From Limnephilus marmoratus (taxonomy: Eukaryota; Arthropoda; Insecta; Trichoptera; Limnephilidae), in NCBI GenBank assembly GCA_917880885.1, contig OU862913.1, positions 310,001-374,000 on the forward strand: a DNA stretch of 64,000 nucleotides, given 5' to 3'. Position numbers and translations under genes: made by a program. Numbering within the stretch: position 1 is the stretch's first letter; every line of letters begins with the position of its first letter. The notes beneath the pieces were generated by a model. The model saw only the letters and a program-made list of their open reading frames with translations. It was not told where the DNA came from and did no database searches. Of the stretch, positions 44,842 to 56,049 are shown in pieces.

Positions 44842-45839
44842 ATTGATGTTTATTCCGAGATATTGTACAATGGTGCTTCGTAAGAAGCATAAATATACCA
44901 ATCCCGTAGGAAGTCTGAAGGCAAAGAGAACAATGGACAGCAATCACACCCTTTTATATATTCCTCATGCTGTCTCACTCATACACGCATGTCTCTTATA
45001 ATATATACTGCAAGACATACGTTCACCACACTTACTTTTTATCTCGTCTAAAAAATATAATAACTATTCCAAGAGAACCAAAAAAAAATACATTTTGGAT
45101 TCACTCCTATTACCAAATAAACGCTTAATTCTTGGATTTGTATTTACCTTCACATGCGTAAGGGATTTATGTTATTAAAAAACATAACTTTCTTGGAAAA
45201 TGTGTTAATTCACGTGGTAAGGCTTAAATAAATATTAATAAATCTTTAAAAAAATAATCAACTTTTTCACTGAAACTCTTTTTCCTAAATTCAATGTAAG
45301 TACCTACAAAAGACAAAATGAAAATGTTCAAAAAATATTAATTTTACAAATCTGGAAAGAGATAATCCAATTATTATATCTGCAAATTTGTAAAATTATA
45401 TCAAACTACCGTAAAAATACTTTATTAAATTTATGAAAATAACATTTTACAACTAATTTTGTGTTTTTTAACATTAATTTTACATTAGGTACTGCTTCGT
45501 ATTTTCACCAATGCATCATAAAATCTAAACAATGTTTTATTATTTGAGCGTAAGTTCCCTCACAAAACACAATAATCTGTTTGCTTTATAATAAGGAATA
45601 GCTCTATTGCGTACAACATGTAATTTGTTTGAATAAAATACATAATATATTAAATAAAAAGTGTGCTATTTATTTCACGCAGTAGTAAAGAAGTAACCGT
45701 ATAATATGATATTTCTCTCATTTAAAGTAACATAATTTTTTTTTAATATTTCATCATTAATATATTTATTTTAAACACCCTTTACAGGGACTTTAATGAC
45801 GGGGTTTTTGGGTGAGAAAAAATTGAAAAGTATAACAAT
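44842..45839. other. AT-rich spacer
   Basis: I see no gene or structured repeat. Confidence 0.4.
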
Positions 45840-46253
45840 CTTTTATTTTTATTTAGTGATATACTTATTAAAGATTTTTTTATTTTTTATTAGTTTTTAT
45901 ATACATATACATGTAATATAATCATGAGTAATTACATTTTCAGGTTACAAACGCATTAAACTCAAATCATTAAATACTAACATGCAACATTGATTAATAA
46001 CAGTATAAACATATATATGTATATAATATATAACCTTTACGAGAGTGTAACTACTCGTGTGTAAAGGGAAGAGAAAAAAATATATATATATATTTTGAAT
46101 TAAAAAAATTAAAATTAAAAATTATAACACATACATTATATTTACGTACTTACATAAATCGAATTTGTAAAAAAAATAAAATAATATTAAAAAAAAATAA
46201 TAATTTAAAATAAATTTTTAAATAAGTATTGTTAATTAAAGGTTAATGCGGTT

Positions 46254-47711
46254 CTAAGTGGCTAAATTATTTAAGATATTATTGTTTAATTTATTTTTGA
46301 ATTTATTGTAGTCAGGTTCTAATCTCAGCTCTATTGCTAGTTGATTAAACCACACCACTCCATTGTACGTGTAGTAGTGTTGTGCAAAACTGGTATGCAT
46401 TAATGGCGTACACAAGCGACCCACTGTGTTTTGCCTATTGCTCTCAACGCGGACCATGGCGTGGTGCGACTTATTAGAATAGTCTTTGTGTATTTGAAGC
46501 AGTGTATTTTTTATATATGTATTTTTTAGAGGTGGGACTTGAAAGTCTTGAAAAAGTTGAGAGGTTGAATAATCTGATGGTTTCTTAGTAATAATTTTGA
46601 TTATTAATCTTTGAGTAATTTCCAACGGTAAAATTGAGGTTTTGTAAGCTCCTCCCCATGCAACAATACCGTATTGTATTATCGAATGGGCTAGAGCATA
46701 GTATATATTTTTAAGAATTTTTAAGTTAAGTATATTTCTTAAATTAATAAATATGTATATAAGTTTTCTTAATCTATTTATAGTATTGGTAATTTGAGTC
46801 TTCCACTTAAGGTTACTATCTATTATTACACCCAAATATTTTATTTCTTTTTTATTTGCTATGAATAGACAGTCATTATTTTGGCATGTTAATATTTTAG
46901 TGGTGCATTTTTTTGAATGAATTTTAATATTTAAGGCGATAGGAGGAGATTTTTTGTTATTTATACTAAAAGGTATATAATAGGTTTTTTCAATGTTTAA
47001 TGTTAATAAATTTTCGTCAAACCATTCTTTCAAGATATTAATATCATGATTTGCAGTTATTTCAAGTTCATTCCATGAATTTGCTTGGAATATAATTGCA
47101 GTATCATCTGCATATGAAACAAGTTTTCCTGTTATTGGTAATTCAAAGATATTATTAACATACAAGATGAATAGAAGAGGGCCCAAAATCGTGCCTTGTG
47201 GTATTCCAAAGTCGCTTGTACTCGGTTCACTAAGAATGTTTTTTATTTTTACATATTGATTTCTAGAGTTAAGGAAACTTTCTATCCATGTGTTAGCGTT
47301 ATCTATAATTCCGATTTCGTTAAGCTTGTATAGTAATTTTTTGTGACTTATGCTGTCAAAGGCTTTCCTTAGGTCTATGAAAATTGCAAGAGATTTTTTG
47401 CCTTTGTCTAGTGCTTGATGTATTTTTGTTGTTAAATCTATGATTGCGTCCTGTGTGGTTATTTTTGCGCGAAAACCAAATTGTTGGTCACTCAGTATAT
47501 TATTAATTCCAATAAAAATTTGTATTTGCTTTTTAGCTACCTTTTCAAAAATTTTTGAGATATTTGATAATACTGATATAGGTCGGTAGTTATTAATTTC
47601 TTTAGAGTCACCTGATTTATAAATCGGTGTAATAATAGTTCTTTTATATATTGATGGAAAGATACCCTTTTTAAGACTATTGTTTATAATATATGTAATA
47701 GGCTTTTTCAA
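46254..47711 (-). pseudogene. LINE reverse transcriptase (RT to C-terminus)
   Basis: The 485-aa frame begins in the finger region (IITPIYKSGDSKEINNYRPI), then QQFGFRAKITTQDAI, IFIDLRKAFDSISH (first catalytic Asp), GIPQGTILGPLLF and SYADDTAIIF (YxDD). KYLGVIIDSNLKWK and a long C-terminal region ending in a WFNQLAIELR motif follow. The polymerase motifs are intact. The start of the domain lies in another frame upstream, so one frameshift separates it from 47841-48239. No endonuclease is present. Confidence 0.85.
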
Positions 47712-47840
47712 AAAGTTAAGATGTGTCTTTAGATTTTCAACAGTGATCCCATCAAACCCTGGTGCTGATTCAGTTTTTAGGTTTTTTATTATATCAACAA
47801 TTTCTTGTTCAGTTACCGTATCGAATTTTCCTATGTTTTT

Positions 47841-48239
47841 TTATGATGTTACATCATTTTCTGCGGTAGATGTGGTATTATCTACGATATTAGTTATTTT
47901 GCTTGCGAGATTTTTTCCGACATTAGAAAAAAATGTATTGAAAGCATTTGCACATTGTTCAGGGTTATCCAAAACTTGTACCATATTGTTATCAATACGT
48001 AGCTTTAAAATGTCACTTGTTTTCCTTTTTTTATCAATTATTTCATTTATTGTTTTCCAAATTTGTTTATTGTTGTTTCCTGAATTCAATACCTTTTGTT
48101 TATAAAATTCCTCTTTGGTAGTTTTAATTAGTGCCGTTAGTTTGTTTCTGTATTTTTTAAAGTATGAGATGATTGGATAATTTAGTGGATATTTTTTAGT
48201 TAGTTTAAATAGTTTTTCTTTTTCTCGTATAGAAACCAC
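47841..48239 (-). pseudogene. LINE ORF2 linker fragment
   Basis: Minus-strand residues KYRNKLTALIKTTKEEFYKQ, NNNKQIWKTINEIID and NAFNTFFSNVGKNLASKI are the linker preceding the RT in CR1/Jockey ORF2 (compare the N-x-FF-x-x-VG motif at 8.0 kb). A shift near 47830 in a T run parts it from the RT. Confidence 0.75.
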
Positions 48240-48300
48240 GAGGCCATGAGTGATCCATGGTTTAAGTTTATGTTTAAGATAAGTTTAGGTTTAAGTAAGT

Positions 48301-48829
48301 TTAGGTTTAAGATATCTACTAATTCAGAATAGTTATTTCACTCCATTAGTATTCTGGTCAATTAAGAATGCATGTGATTATTGGTCCTAGAATTTCTACA
48401 CTGAAATAAATCCCGATTTCATAATCAGATCATTTAAAAGAGTGCTGTTGTTCTACAGAATTGTTGGAATACCCATTTTTAAATTTAGAAAACGAAAGAA
48501 TTATGTTGTTGTATTAAGCACAATACACTGTTCTAAAATTTGGCGCGTGAGTATGAATATAAATAATACAAAAAATTAATCACCAAAGGTACCGTTAGAC
48601 TAGGAAAATAGTATTAATTTAGGTCCATATTGCACATTGGAAAATATTCCTTGAACATGAAATTACTTTGGGATTGTTCAGATTTCAGTACGAGTCGTGC
48701 CAGTAGTTTTTTAGTAAGAGAAAGAACTAATGTTACAAAAAGAAACCATAACACCAATTAAGAAAACTTTTAGAATAGTCGTTTTCATGAGATACCAATA
48801 TAAAATTACTTACCACACTCTCTTTGATT
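48301..48829. other. Spacer, ZF-3 3' side
   Basis: AT-rich; no gene is seen. The 3'UTR of ZF-3 probably extends into it. Confidence 0.35.
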
Positions 48830-48886
48830 TCATGCGTCTGATTACTTCCTAAACCAAGAATAGTTATAGTAAAAGCATGATTATGG
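48830..48886 (-). pseudogene. Decayed finger after ZF-3 stop
   Basis: Beyond the stop the minus strand reads P-stop-SCFYYNYSWFRK, a mutated KPFSCSYCNYSCSRK finger start. The stop itself replaces the second Lys of a KEKP linker. Confidence 0.65.
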
Positions 48887-49749
48887 TTATTCTTTAGAAT
48901 GAATACGCTCGTGTGCAGTTAAGTGTGTCTTCTGTGAACATACATAGCTACAGTAAGAGCATGAAAAAGGTTTGTCTGTAGTATGAATAATCTTGTGTCT
49001 GGTTAAGCTTCCTTTTTGTGAGCATGAATAGTTACAATAAGAGTATGAGAATGGTTTTTCTTTAGTATGAGTACGCTCGTGTGCAGTTAAGTTTGACTTC
49101 CGCGAACATGAATAGCTGCAGTAAGAACATGAGTATGGTTTTTCTTTAGTATGAGTGCGAATATGTGTAATCAAGGTTGATTTGTCGGAATATGAAGAGC
49201 AACAGTAGGAGCATGAAAATGGTTTTTCTTTAGTATGAGTACGCTCGTGTATAGTTATGTGTGACTTCCGTGAACACGAATAGTTACAGTAAGTGCATAA
49301 GAATGGTTTTTCTTTAGTATGAGTAAGGTTGTGTCTAGTTAAGCTTGATTTACAAGAACACAAATAGCTACAGTAAGAGCATGAGAATGGTTTTTCTTTA
49401 GTGTGAGTGCGAATGTGTTGAAATAAGTGTGATTTGTCGGAAAATGAATAACTACAGTAAGAGCACGAGAACGGTTTTCCTTTTGTATGAGTGCGCATAT
49501 GTCTAGTTATATTTGACATCCGTGTACATGAATAGTTACAGTAACGGCATGATAATAGATTTTCTTCAGTATGAGTGCGTATGTGTGCAATTAAGTGTGC
49601 TTTCCATGTACACGAATACCCACACAGGGAACACGAGAAAGGTTTTTCCTTCATATGAAACCGCAAGTGGGCCATTAAGCTCGGTTTCGAAGGAAGTTTT
49701 TGGTCACACTTAGAACAAGGGAAAGATTTTGAAGTGTTTGATGCTGCAT
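48887..49749 (-). CDS. ZF-3 exon 3: ten C2H2 zinc fingers
   Basis: The exon starts after a TTTTTTTCTAG acceptor at 49750, continuing exon 2 in phase 1 with DAASNTSKSFPCSKC. Ten fingers follow at a 28-residue period with H-T-K-E-K-P-F linkers, from FPCSKCDQKLPSK to FSCSYCSYVCSQKTHLTAH. The common unit is CSYCNYSCSRK. The ninth finger has lost its first zinc ligand (FSYSYC), and the seventh has CCSSYS in place of NYSCS. The fourth and sixth carry helices DKSHLFQH and RKSHITIH. The protein is a likely sequence-specific nuclear DNA-binding factor with no catalytic domain. Total model length is 383 aa. Confidence 0.85.
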
Positions 49750-50257
49750 CTAGAAAAAAATAAAACATTAAAAGTCTCATTGATGCGATGTACATACATC
49801 GCCTCTGAATCTGAATCAGTTAAGTTCATTGGGAAGAAAAGAAGCATTTTTTAATTAGACTGTTATTAATCCGAAATAATATATTTATTTAAATTATTTG
49901 AACACGTGTTGCAAAAGGTAGGACCGTGTAGTGGCCCAGAGCAAATGGACCTACGACTAATAAATTCAGTACTAAAGGCCAATGATTTGTCTTTTTTATC
50001 TTCGTGGCATTCTAAGATTTTTGGGTAAATGTTTTCTGATATTTGGAGGCGCTAATCGGTTTAGCAATACCCGATTTCGACTGCATACTATAAACCGATA
50101 CTCGATTCGATGTAAGTACAATATTTTTTTTTTAATTTGGAGAACAATTTGAGTATTGATTTGGGATAAAGACTAAACAGGACAGAATACCAAAAATCTA
50201 ACCACCTTTGCGCTGATATTTAAATGCTCAAATCTATGCAAAGGAAATTTGGTTTAC
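49750..50257. other. ZF-3 intron 2
   Basis: A 508-bp AT-rich intron without recognisable insertions. Confidence 0.5.
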
Positions 50258-50425
50258 CCGTCGTTTGATGAGTTCTTTCAGCGAGCTCCATATAACCCTT
50301 ATTAATTCCCGGAAGCTCAATATAAATTTCTGGACATGAAATTTGACCATCTTCTTCTTCAATCACTGGTTCAGTTTTGATGGAGTCTCCTTCTACATTA
50401 GAATGCCTTGTTTCACTTAATTTAC
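50258..50425 (-). CDS. ZF-3 exon 2 (SUMO-motif exon)
   Basis: The exon lies between TTTTTATCAG and GTAAAC and is 168 nt, phase 1 on both sides. It encodes KLSETRHSNVEGDSIKTEP, then a run of acidic residues (VIEEEDG), CPEIYIELPGINKGYME and ERTHQTT. It lines up with ZF-4 exon 2, which is also exactly 168 nt and ends ERIHQTA. The psi-K-x-E motif is IKTE; the second motif (IKKE in ZF-4) has become INKG. There is no start codon, so the exon is visible only through splicing logic and homology to its paralogues. Confidence 0.75.
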
Positions 50426-50457
50426 CTGATAAAAAAAAAATTATAAAATATCACTAA

Positions 50458-50888
50458 AGCGTCGATGACGCCCGGCGAGTTTAGAAGCTACTATCTGGGA
50501 AATTCACTATCTGTTCGTAAACTCGCCCAGTGTCGTGTTACTTGCTAACTAGCAGTGACTAGCAGATTGTTGACAATCTACGAAAAAAAGTTGAAAGGTC
50601 GTCAACTTTACTCGCCTACACGCTTGCTCCGCTTGCTGGTGATTAGTTTATTTATGTTTCCAACATGGCTTCCGATAAACAGCTGATTTCGACTGTCAAA
50701 CATCTGAAGAATTAGTTCACGCAGGCGTCGTTATTCTTGTTACTGGCGCTAGCAGCGGCCTCAGTTTCCTACGCTTCTGAGCGAGTGGACAGTTTTGTGT
50801 GTCATCATGACAATCTCACTCGCCGATTTACCCGCTTTTAAACTTAGTAGATAGTAGCTTGTAAACTCTCCGTGTGTCATCGAGCCTT
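50458..50888. mobile_element. TAA-flanked MITE in ZF-3 intron 1
   Basis: The left end AGCGTCGATGACGCCCGGCG and the right end, reverse complemented AAGGCTCGATGACACACGG, share about 40 bp including GAGTTTA-AAGCTACTATCT. The direct repeat TAA lies at 50455-50457 and 50889-50891, fitting a Harbinger-type MITE. It fills most of the intron. Confidence 0.75.
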
Positions 50889-50911
50889 TAATAATAAAGA
50901 CAGTGACATAC

Positions 50912-51032
50912 CTGATAATATGTTTTCCGAATATTGAATATGGATAAATTGATGATCTCTATTTATTCCCGTAAAGGGCGCATCAACACGTTCTTCCGAA
51001 TTTTTCCGAAACTTGATGGAGGTAGAATCCAT
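50912..51032 (-). CDS. ZF-3 exon 1 (first coding exon)
   Basis: The ATG at 51032 starts MDSTSIKFRKNSEERVDAPF and the exon ends QYSENILS before GTATGT (phase 1). Residues align along their length with ZF-4 exon 1 (MDSITIKLEPETSAEECVD). In ZF-3 the I-K-L-E-P motif has changed to I-K-F-R-K, so the SUMO consensus is lost in this exon. A TTTCAG/ATAAACAAAAC acceptor just upstream, conserved in ZF-4, indicates a preceding non-coding exon. Confidence 0.75.
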
Positions 51033-51375
51033 GCTTCTTCGTAAGGACTAGGTGGTTTTGTTTATCTGAAACCATTCCAATATTAGATCATTATGACTGT
51101 GATATATCGGTCTATTAAATTAATACTTACTGAATAATATTGTTCAGTTGGAAACGAATAATGCAATCCCCGGCATGCAAAAACTTGCAATCAGTACCAA
51201 TTATTTTCAACAATATTTTGCGCTTGAAAACCAACTACTTTATCGAAATTTAAAAATATTTTAATATCTACCGGTAATGTTCTGAAAAAGATAATCTAGA
51301 AGCTTGATATAAAAGAGACAACACAAAAGCTACCGCTGTAAGTAAACCTGGAAAAAAATTCTACCTATTTATTTT
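51033..51375. other. Upstream region of ZF-3
   Basis: The first 40 bp match the region upstream of ZF-4 exon 1 (acceptor and leader). Beyond that the two diverge. No promoter motif can be named. Confidence 0.4.
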
Positions 51376-51640
51376 TAATTTTAACTTTATGAGTAAAATC
51401 TCAAATTATAATATTTAATTAAATGAAGACAATATTAGCGAAACTCAATCGAAAAGCTGGATACAGAAAAATCAGAAAAAGATATTGGATCCACTGGTAG
51501 AGCACTTTCCATGTAAGCAAAGGGTCCTGGGTTCGAGTCCCAGTGGAGCTAATATCTTTTTCTGATTTTTCTGTCTCCAGATTTTCGATTGAGTTTCGCT
51601 AATATTGTCTTCATTTAATTAAATATTAATTAAAAATTAT
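51376..51640. mobile_element. Fold-back element around a tRNA-like sequence
   Basis: The left arm (to about 51486) and right arm (from about 51551) are reverse complements: GAAGACAATATTAGCGAAAC, CAGAAAAATCAGAAAAAGAT and their mirrors. One arm also occurs alone at 43905-44040. Confidence 0.75.
51487..51550 (+). tRNA. tRNA-like sequence (Thr-like, D-arm truncated; pseudogene)
   Basis: CTGGTAGAGCAC is a D-arm 3' half, and CTGGGTTCGAGTCCCAG is a perfect five-pair T-arm with the B box. GGATCCA can pair largely with the final TGGAGCT as an acceptor stem. The anticodon loop reads CATGTAA, close to a Thr (TGT) loop but with A for the invariant U33. About eight bases that would form the 5' D-arm are missing. 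It is more likely a tRNA-derived repeat or pseudogene than a working tRNA. Confidence 0.5.
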
Positions 51641-52546
51641 CTAGTTTAGAAAAACACATTGAGTCGACGACAGAATGCATGAATTGCTAAAAGTCTTCGA
51701 GAATTCAGGCTTCACATGGTTACGGGGTGTTTTTTTCTTGCAGCTCTATGGTGAGACTTCTACAGCTTGGAACCGGTTTAGTAATTTTTTCACGGTGCAA
51801 TCCAGTAAATAACAGTCTAATGAATGTGTGTAAAGAGTTAATAAGGCAAAAATAAATTCAAAAGCTTGCTTTAAATGTTTTCAATCGACATACAGATATA
51901 CAAATGACAACTGTTTTAGTTTTGGTCGTTCAGCACAACACTATTTTTCGTGGTACAGTAAAATATTAGTTAACAAATTACTTTGTTAAACAAAAGCAGC
52001 ACTTTATGACGAATTGAGGAATTTTTTGACAGCCAATTATTATTTTCAGTCCAGGTCTACAAAATGACAAAATGAGTGAAGCCAATTAACATAACGTAGA
52101 AAAAGTGACAGCACAGCGTGCAGTCGGAGGACATTTATCCACAGAAACTAAAGATTATAGACATTAATTCTGGATTCCGGTTTAGATCTGTGTTGCCAGG
52201 TTTTTTGTGCTTTCGAACCCGTCTAGTTAAAAATACCGACAACATTGACGATTTTATTTTATTCAGCCGAAGATTTACCAAGGTGATGAAAAAATCGTAG
52301 GAACTGCGTAGAAATATACATTGCAATATTGCGTAAACATCTCGTCGAAACGTGTTCCATTACCGATAATCGATGCGCACTGCGCTTAAACCAAATTTTA
52401 TAGTTTCATTGCATTGGAGGCCAAATCGGAATACAAGAGCCGAACCTATTTCGTGTCATGAAAATGTAACACATCAATATCAATGCAACACTGAGATTCC
52501 ATCTTACACATAAGAACTAATTGTGGTATTTATTGTTAAAGTTAGT
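51641..52546. other. Spacer
   Basis: No gene is recognised. Confidence 0.35.
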
Positions 52547-52690
52547 GACCGACCGAAGCATGGGTTTCGGTTTCGGAATCGGCAAGTTTCGGCAAAAAAT
52601 CTAGTTTCGGCATCAGTTTCGGTTTCGGCAGATTGTCTGCCGAACCTTCGGCCGCACCGAAACTCTGCAAAAGATTTCGATAAATGTTAA
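52547..52690 (+). mobile_element. Possible hAT terminus with TTTCGG subrepeats
   Basis: TAGTGACCGACCGAAGCATG is followed by about ten GTTTCGG units and a small palindrome (GGCAGATTGTCTGCC). Subterminal short repeats of this kind are typical of hAT ends. The opposite end was not found. Confidence 0.4.
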
Positions 52691-53415
52691 ATTTAGTCTT
52701 AAGAATGTTGTGATTGTAAACGCAATTTAAATTAAAATACTCTATTAACGGGTCCTTCTTTTATAATTTACATACCTAAGTGTTGATTATTGACAAATGT
52801 TGTTCCAAGAAATAGTTAACATGTTTGTTAATTTTTAGTAATTTAAAAAAAAAATTCACAAACTTTATTTTTTTTTTTTATTTCATATAACACATATTAA
52901 CTGGTTGTAAGTGTAAAAAATAAGCTAAATATCAGTAAACAATAGATTTTTAACGTGTCTAAAAAAGTTTCTTTTCGAAGATTCGTTTGCGTTTTCGGTA
53001 GAAAGTCACTTTTTTGTAGGTTAGGTTAATTCGGTAATTCGTAAATTCACAAATTTCGGACAAAGCGAAAGCATTCAAACTTTCTATCATAAATCCTTTA
53101 AACTCTTTATAAAGTTCAACATGCTAACGACAAAGTAAAATACCTATTATTTTATATTTTCTCATGTTTTGGTAATTCAAAATGTTTTGGAGTAAAACAG
53201 GTGCCATTCGTGAGTTACTTGAAAACATGTTTATTACTTACATTCCCTGCAAACGATCCGATTTTCAGAAGAACATGCAGAATATACTATTGCATATTTT
53301 TGCATTTATATTCGTTTCATTTAGACATTACAAGCATTCTCTAGACTCGATTTCGGCGGCCATCTTCGCTGCATAGTCTCATAAATAAACCAAACCACTC
53401 ACCGTTACCTTAATA
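52691..53415. other. AT-rich spacer
   Basis: I see no gene or structured repeat. Confidence 0.35.
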
Positions 53416-53660
53416 ATAATAATAACATTATATTTATATAGCGCAGTTTTGTGACATTTCACTTCAAGTGCGCTTAACTATAATAAATTTAAAAATAATC
53501 CTACAGTGCTCCTTATAATATTGAGAAAATAATATACAGTATTTACAAAATAATGACAGAAAAACAAAATTAACTAAAGAACATACAGTATTTACAAAAC
53601 AATGATAGAAGAACAAAATTAACAAAGATAGTGCTGTTATAGCACACACGGGACAATAAT
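53416..53660 (+). repeat. Dispersed repeat with 60-70 bp internal duplication
   Basis: It begins AATAATAATAATAACATTAT and ATATAGCGCAGTTTTGTGAC, a widely dispersed animal repeat start. ACAGTATTTACAAAA-AATGA, followed by GAACAAAATTAAC-type sequence, occurs twice (53535 and 53587). Confidence 0.5.
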
Positions 53661-54867
53661 AATAATAGACAATAGCGGTGCTATTGTAACACAGGACAAA
53701 ACAAGAACTTTAAAACTAAAATATAATATACTAACAGAAAGGCAGTTTGCGTTTAGACATGAGAGATATTCTGACATAAATTCGGATACGAAAGACAAAA
53801 TAAAAATACAATTATGAGGAAACCGAAACCAAACAATTACGGGAAGCTTGAGAACATGGCTTATTTATTTACTATTATTACGTATATTGAAAAGATGCTA
53901 GGATTCATGAATGGTATGATTTTTTAAATAATTTTGTTTTTAAAGCCCGTTTAAATTCAGCCAAATTCTGGATGTTAGTAAGAGAGGGAATGCGAGCCTT
54001 AAGAGGGAATGCGGGCGGCGTTTTTTCCATACAAACGTATTCCCCGTTTATCTCTCTGCATTTTGACCCTAGAGCAAATTTTGTTTACATAATATAGATA
54101 TCGACCACTAGCGTGTCGGTGCGTTTTGCTTTTTTTGATAATTTACTTCTTATAGAAGTTAGGACCTTCCAAAAATGAATAAAATTGTCTGGTTTAAACG
54201 CCGTTAAAAGACGTTCAGTATACAAACTAAACAATGTATTTTTTAAAAAAGCAAAACGTACCGACATAGAATATTTTCTTCTAATACAGTTAGTAAAAAA
54301 AAAAATCGGTCCAGTTTTGGAGAAGAAAAATGGGGAATACAAAACATCGATTTTGACGATTTTATTTAGGTATTTTCGGCCTGATATGCAGTTGTCCCTT
54401 TCGCTCAGTTCCCCTGAGGGGAGCGCGGAGTGGAACAGAAGACATTCGTTACAATACATATCGACGATATTTTTAAATGACCGGCATAGCTCTTAAGTTC
54501 CGCTTTGGGGGAACTGAATTCAAATTTCAAATCCAGTGCACAATTTTGGCGGCCATCTTGTTTTTTCTCGGGTTATCCACTGATACGATTCCAAAACGGT
54601 CATTTTGAATTTCTACAGATCTTCACAGATATAGTTGAAATAGCTGTTGGAAAAGTTAGTATGGAGCTGAACTTGAATTACATTGTAGGATATTATGTCA
54701 AAATGCACAATTTTGGCGGCCATTTTAATACATTTAGTTCTATTTATTATTATTATTTTAGTTCTGCACCGACATGAAGGAGGTTATAGAAAGCCATTTA
54801 TTGAATAACCAACACGTCTGCCGTAGGTCACCACAAGTGGTTCGCTATGTTTGGTGATTTAGTAGAA
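53661..54867. other. Spacer
   Basis: Overlapping frames on both strands around 54085-54496 resemble no family. CAATTTTGGCGGCCAT occurs twice (54540 and 54708) as a short direct repeat. Confidence 0.35.
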
Positions 54868-55130
54868 GTTCATGGGATGAGGTTTGGCGGTGGATGCGTC
54901 TGCCTATCTGCTGCGTGGTGGGCCGGATTGAGAGTCTGGTTGAGGGAGGCCTTTGAAGGAATGGATTCATACATCACTCCTGGATACGATGACCCAAACA
55001 TACCTACCTCATACTTTTTCCTTTCCCGAACTTCCTCTCCTTCCTTTCTCTAAAAATATCGTCAACACACCATCCTCGAATAGGCCCTTAGAGATTTTTT
55101 TTCCTTGGAGCCTCCAGTAAGGATATATTA
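54868..55130 (+). repeat. SINE-like dispersed repeat, copy 3
   Basis: It reads CATGGGATGAGGTTTGGCGG, GTCTGCCTATCTGCTGCGTG, GGTTGAGGGAGGCC and CATCACTCCTGGATAC, then a CT-rich segment and a GGAGCCTCCAGTAAG end, in the same order as copy 2. Confidence 0.65.
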
Positions 55131-55680
55131 TCAAATAAAATAAAAATATGAATAGAAAAAATATACGCTATTTTATGTTTTAATTGGTTATTTCATTTTT
55201 ATTTTATTCTTTCTCTTCTCTTTTTTCTTTTGATATGCTAAACAAATAACAGTTAGGTACTATATTTTAAACTTCTTTTTTATTATTTTATTTTATATTC
55301 CTTCTCTTCTTTTTATTTCCTCTTTTTATTTCATCAATTTTCTTTCCTTTTTGTACAAATCATTCTCCATATGTTCATACCCATAATTATTTGACTGTCC
55401 TAAAACGGGATAATACTCCTAGTTGGGCAGTCAAAATTTAATAAATAATGTATATAAATGTATAATATTGTGCTAAATAAACAAATAAATAAAAAAAATA
55501 AAAAAATTCTAGATTACTTAGTTTTAACAATGTTTATTTTTTATAAAAAACCGACATGTTTCGTTAGCAAAGCTCACTTCCTCGGGATTAACTTAAAACT
55601 AATTATAACAATAGGCAGACTTAAAGGTGGTAAGGGGTGGGGATATTCGCGCATAATTTACAAGGGGAACAAGTTTAATA
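55131..55680. other. Spacer with CT-rich DNA and a Penelope-like motif
   Basis: CT-rich runs at 55200-55350. The CATGTTTCGTTAGCAAAGCT and CACTTCCTCGGG sequence at 55554-55588 is of the kind that flanks Penelope-like elements. No polymerase is seen. Confidence 0.4.
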
Positions 55681-55869
55681 ATGGTTATTTCCTTTTGGGG
55701 TATTATGCCGTGTTGCGCTACCTCCTCATTTAGCTAACGTTTCGGACAGCGTTACAGTGTCCATCATCAGGGCAGATGTGTGATGATGGACACTGTAACG
55801 CTGTCCGAAACGTTGGCTAAAGGAGGAGGTAGCGCAACACGGCATAATACCCCAAAAGGAAATAACCAT
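55681..55869. repeat. 190-bp palindrome with hammerhead-like core (Penelope-like terminus)
   Basis: Arms of about 85 bp are near-perfect reverse complements (ATGGTTATTTCCTTTTGGGG outward, TCCATCATCA inward). Each arm contains CTGATGA, a GGACA/TGTCC stem and GAAAC (minus strand 55739-55770; on the plus strand the first C is G). Penelope-like elements are known to carry hammerhead ribozymes in tandem ends. Stem III is not evident. Confidence 0.5.
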
Positions 55870-56049
55870 AAAATTTTTGGCCGCGAAAATCTAAAATCAT
55901 ATCCAAGTTTAATAATGGGTCATTTAAAAATATAATTTTTATAATATTTATAATATTTAAATTAAAAACTAGGAAATCTGTTAATTTTGAATAATTGTGC
56001 CAAAATATAAGTTTGCTGTCTTTGGAGAAGTAAAAAAATATTAAGTTTC

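Larger units (their letters stand above)
45840..48300 (-). mobile_element. 5'-truncated CR1/Jockey-type LINE
   Basis: A minus-strand LINE copy with RT and C-terminal region, an AT-rich 3'UTR (45850-46250) and T-rich ends. It is not a close copy of the LINE at 6-8 kb: motifs agree but residues differ widely. Confidence 0.75.

Noticed and set aside
51487..51550. Functional tRNA gene
   Set aside because: The 5' D-arm is missing, U33 is replaced and the anticodon stem needs a bulge; kept as tRNA-like only.
54085..54496. Two overlapping frames of 103-124 residues on opposite strands
   Set aside because: Neither shows a family motif, signal or splice context; one must be a shadow and probably both are.
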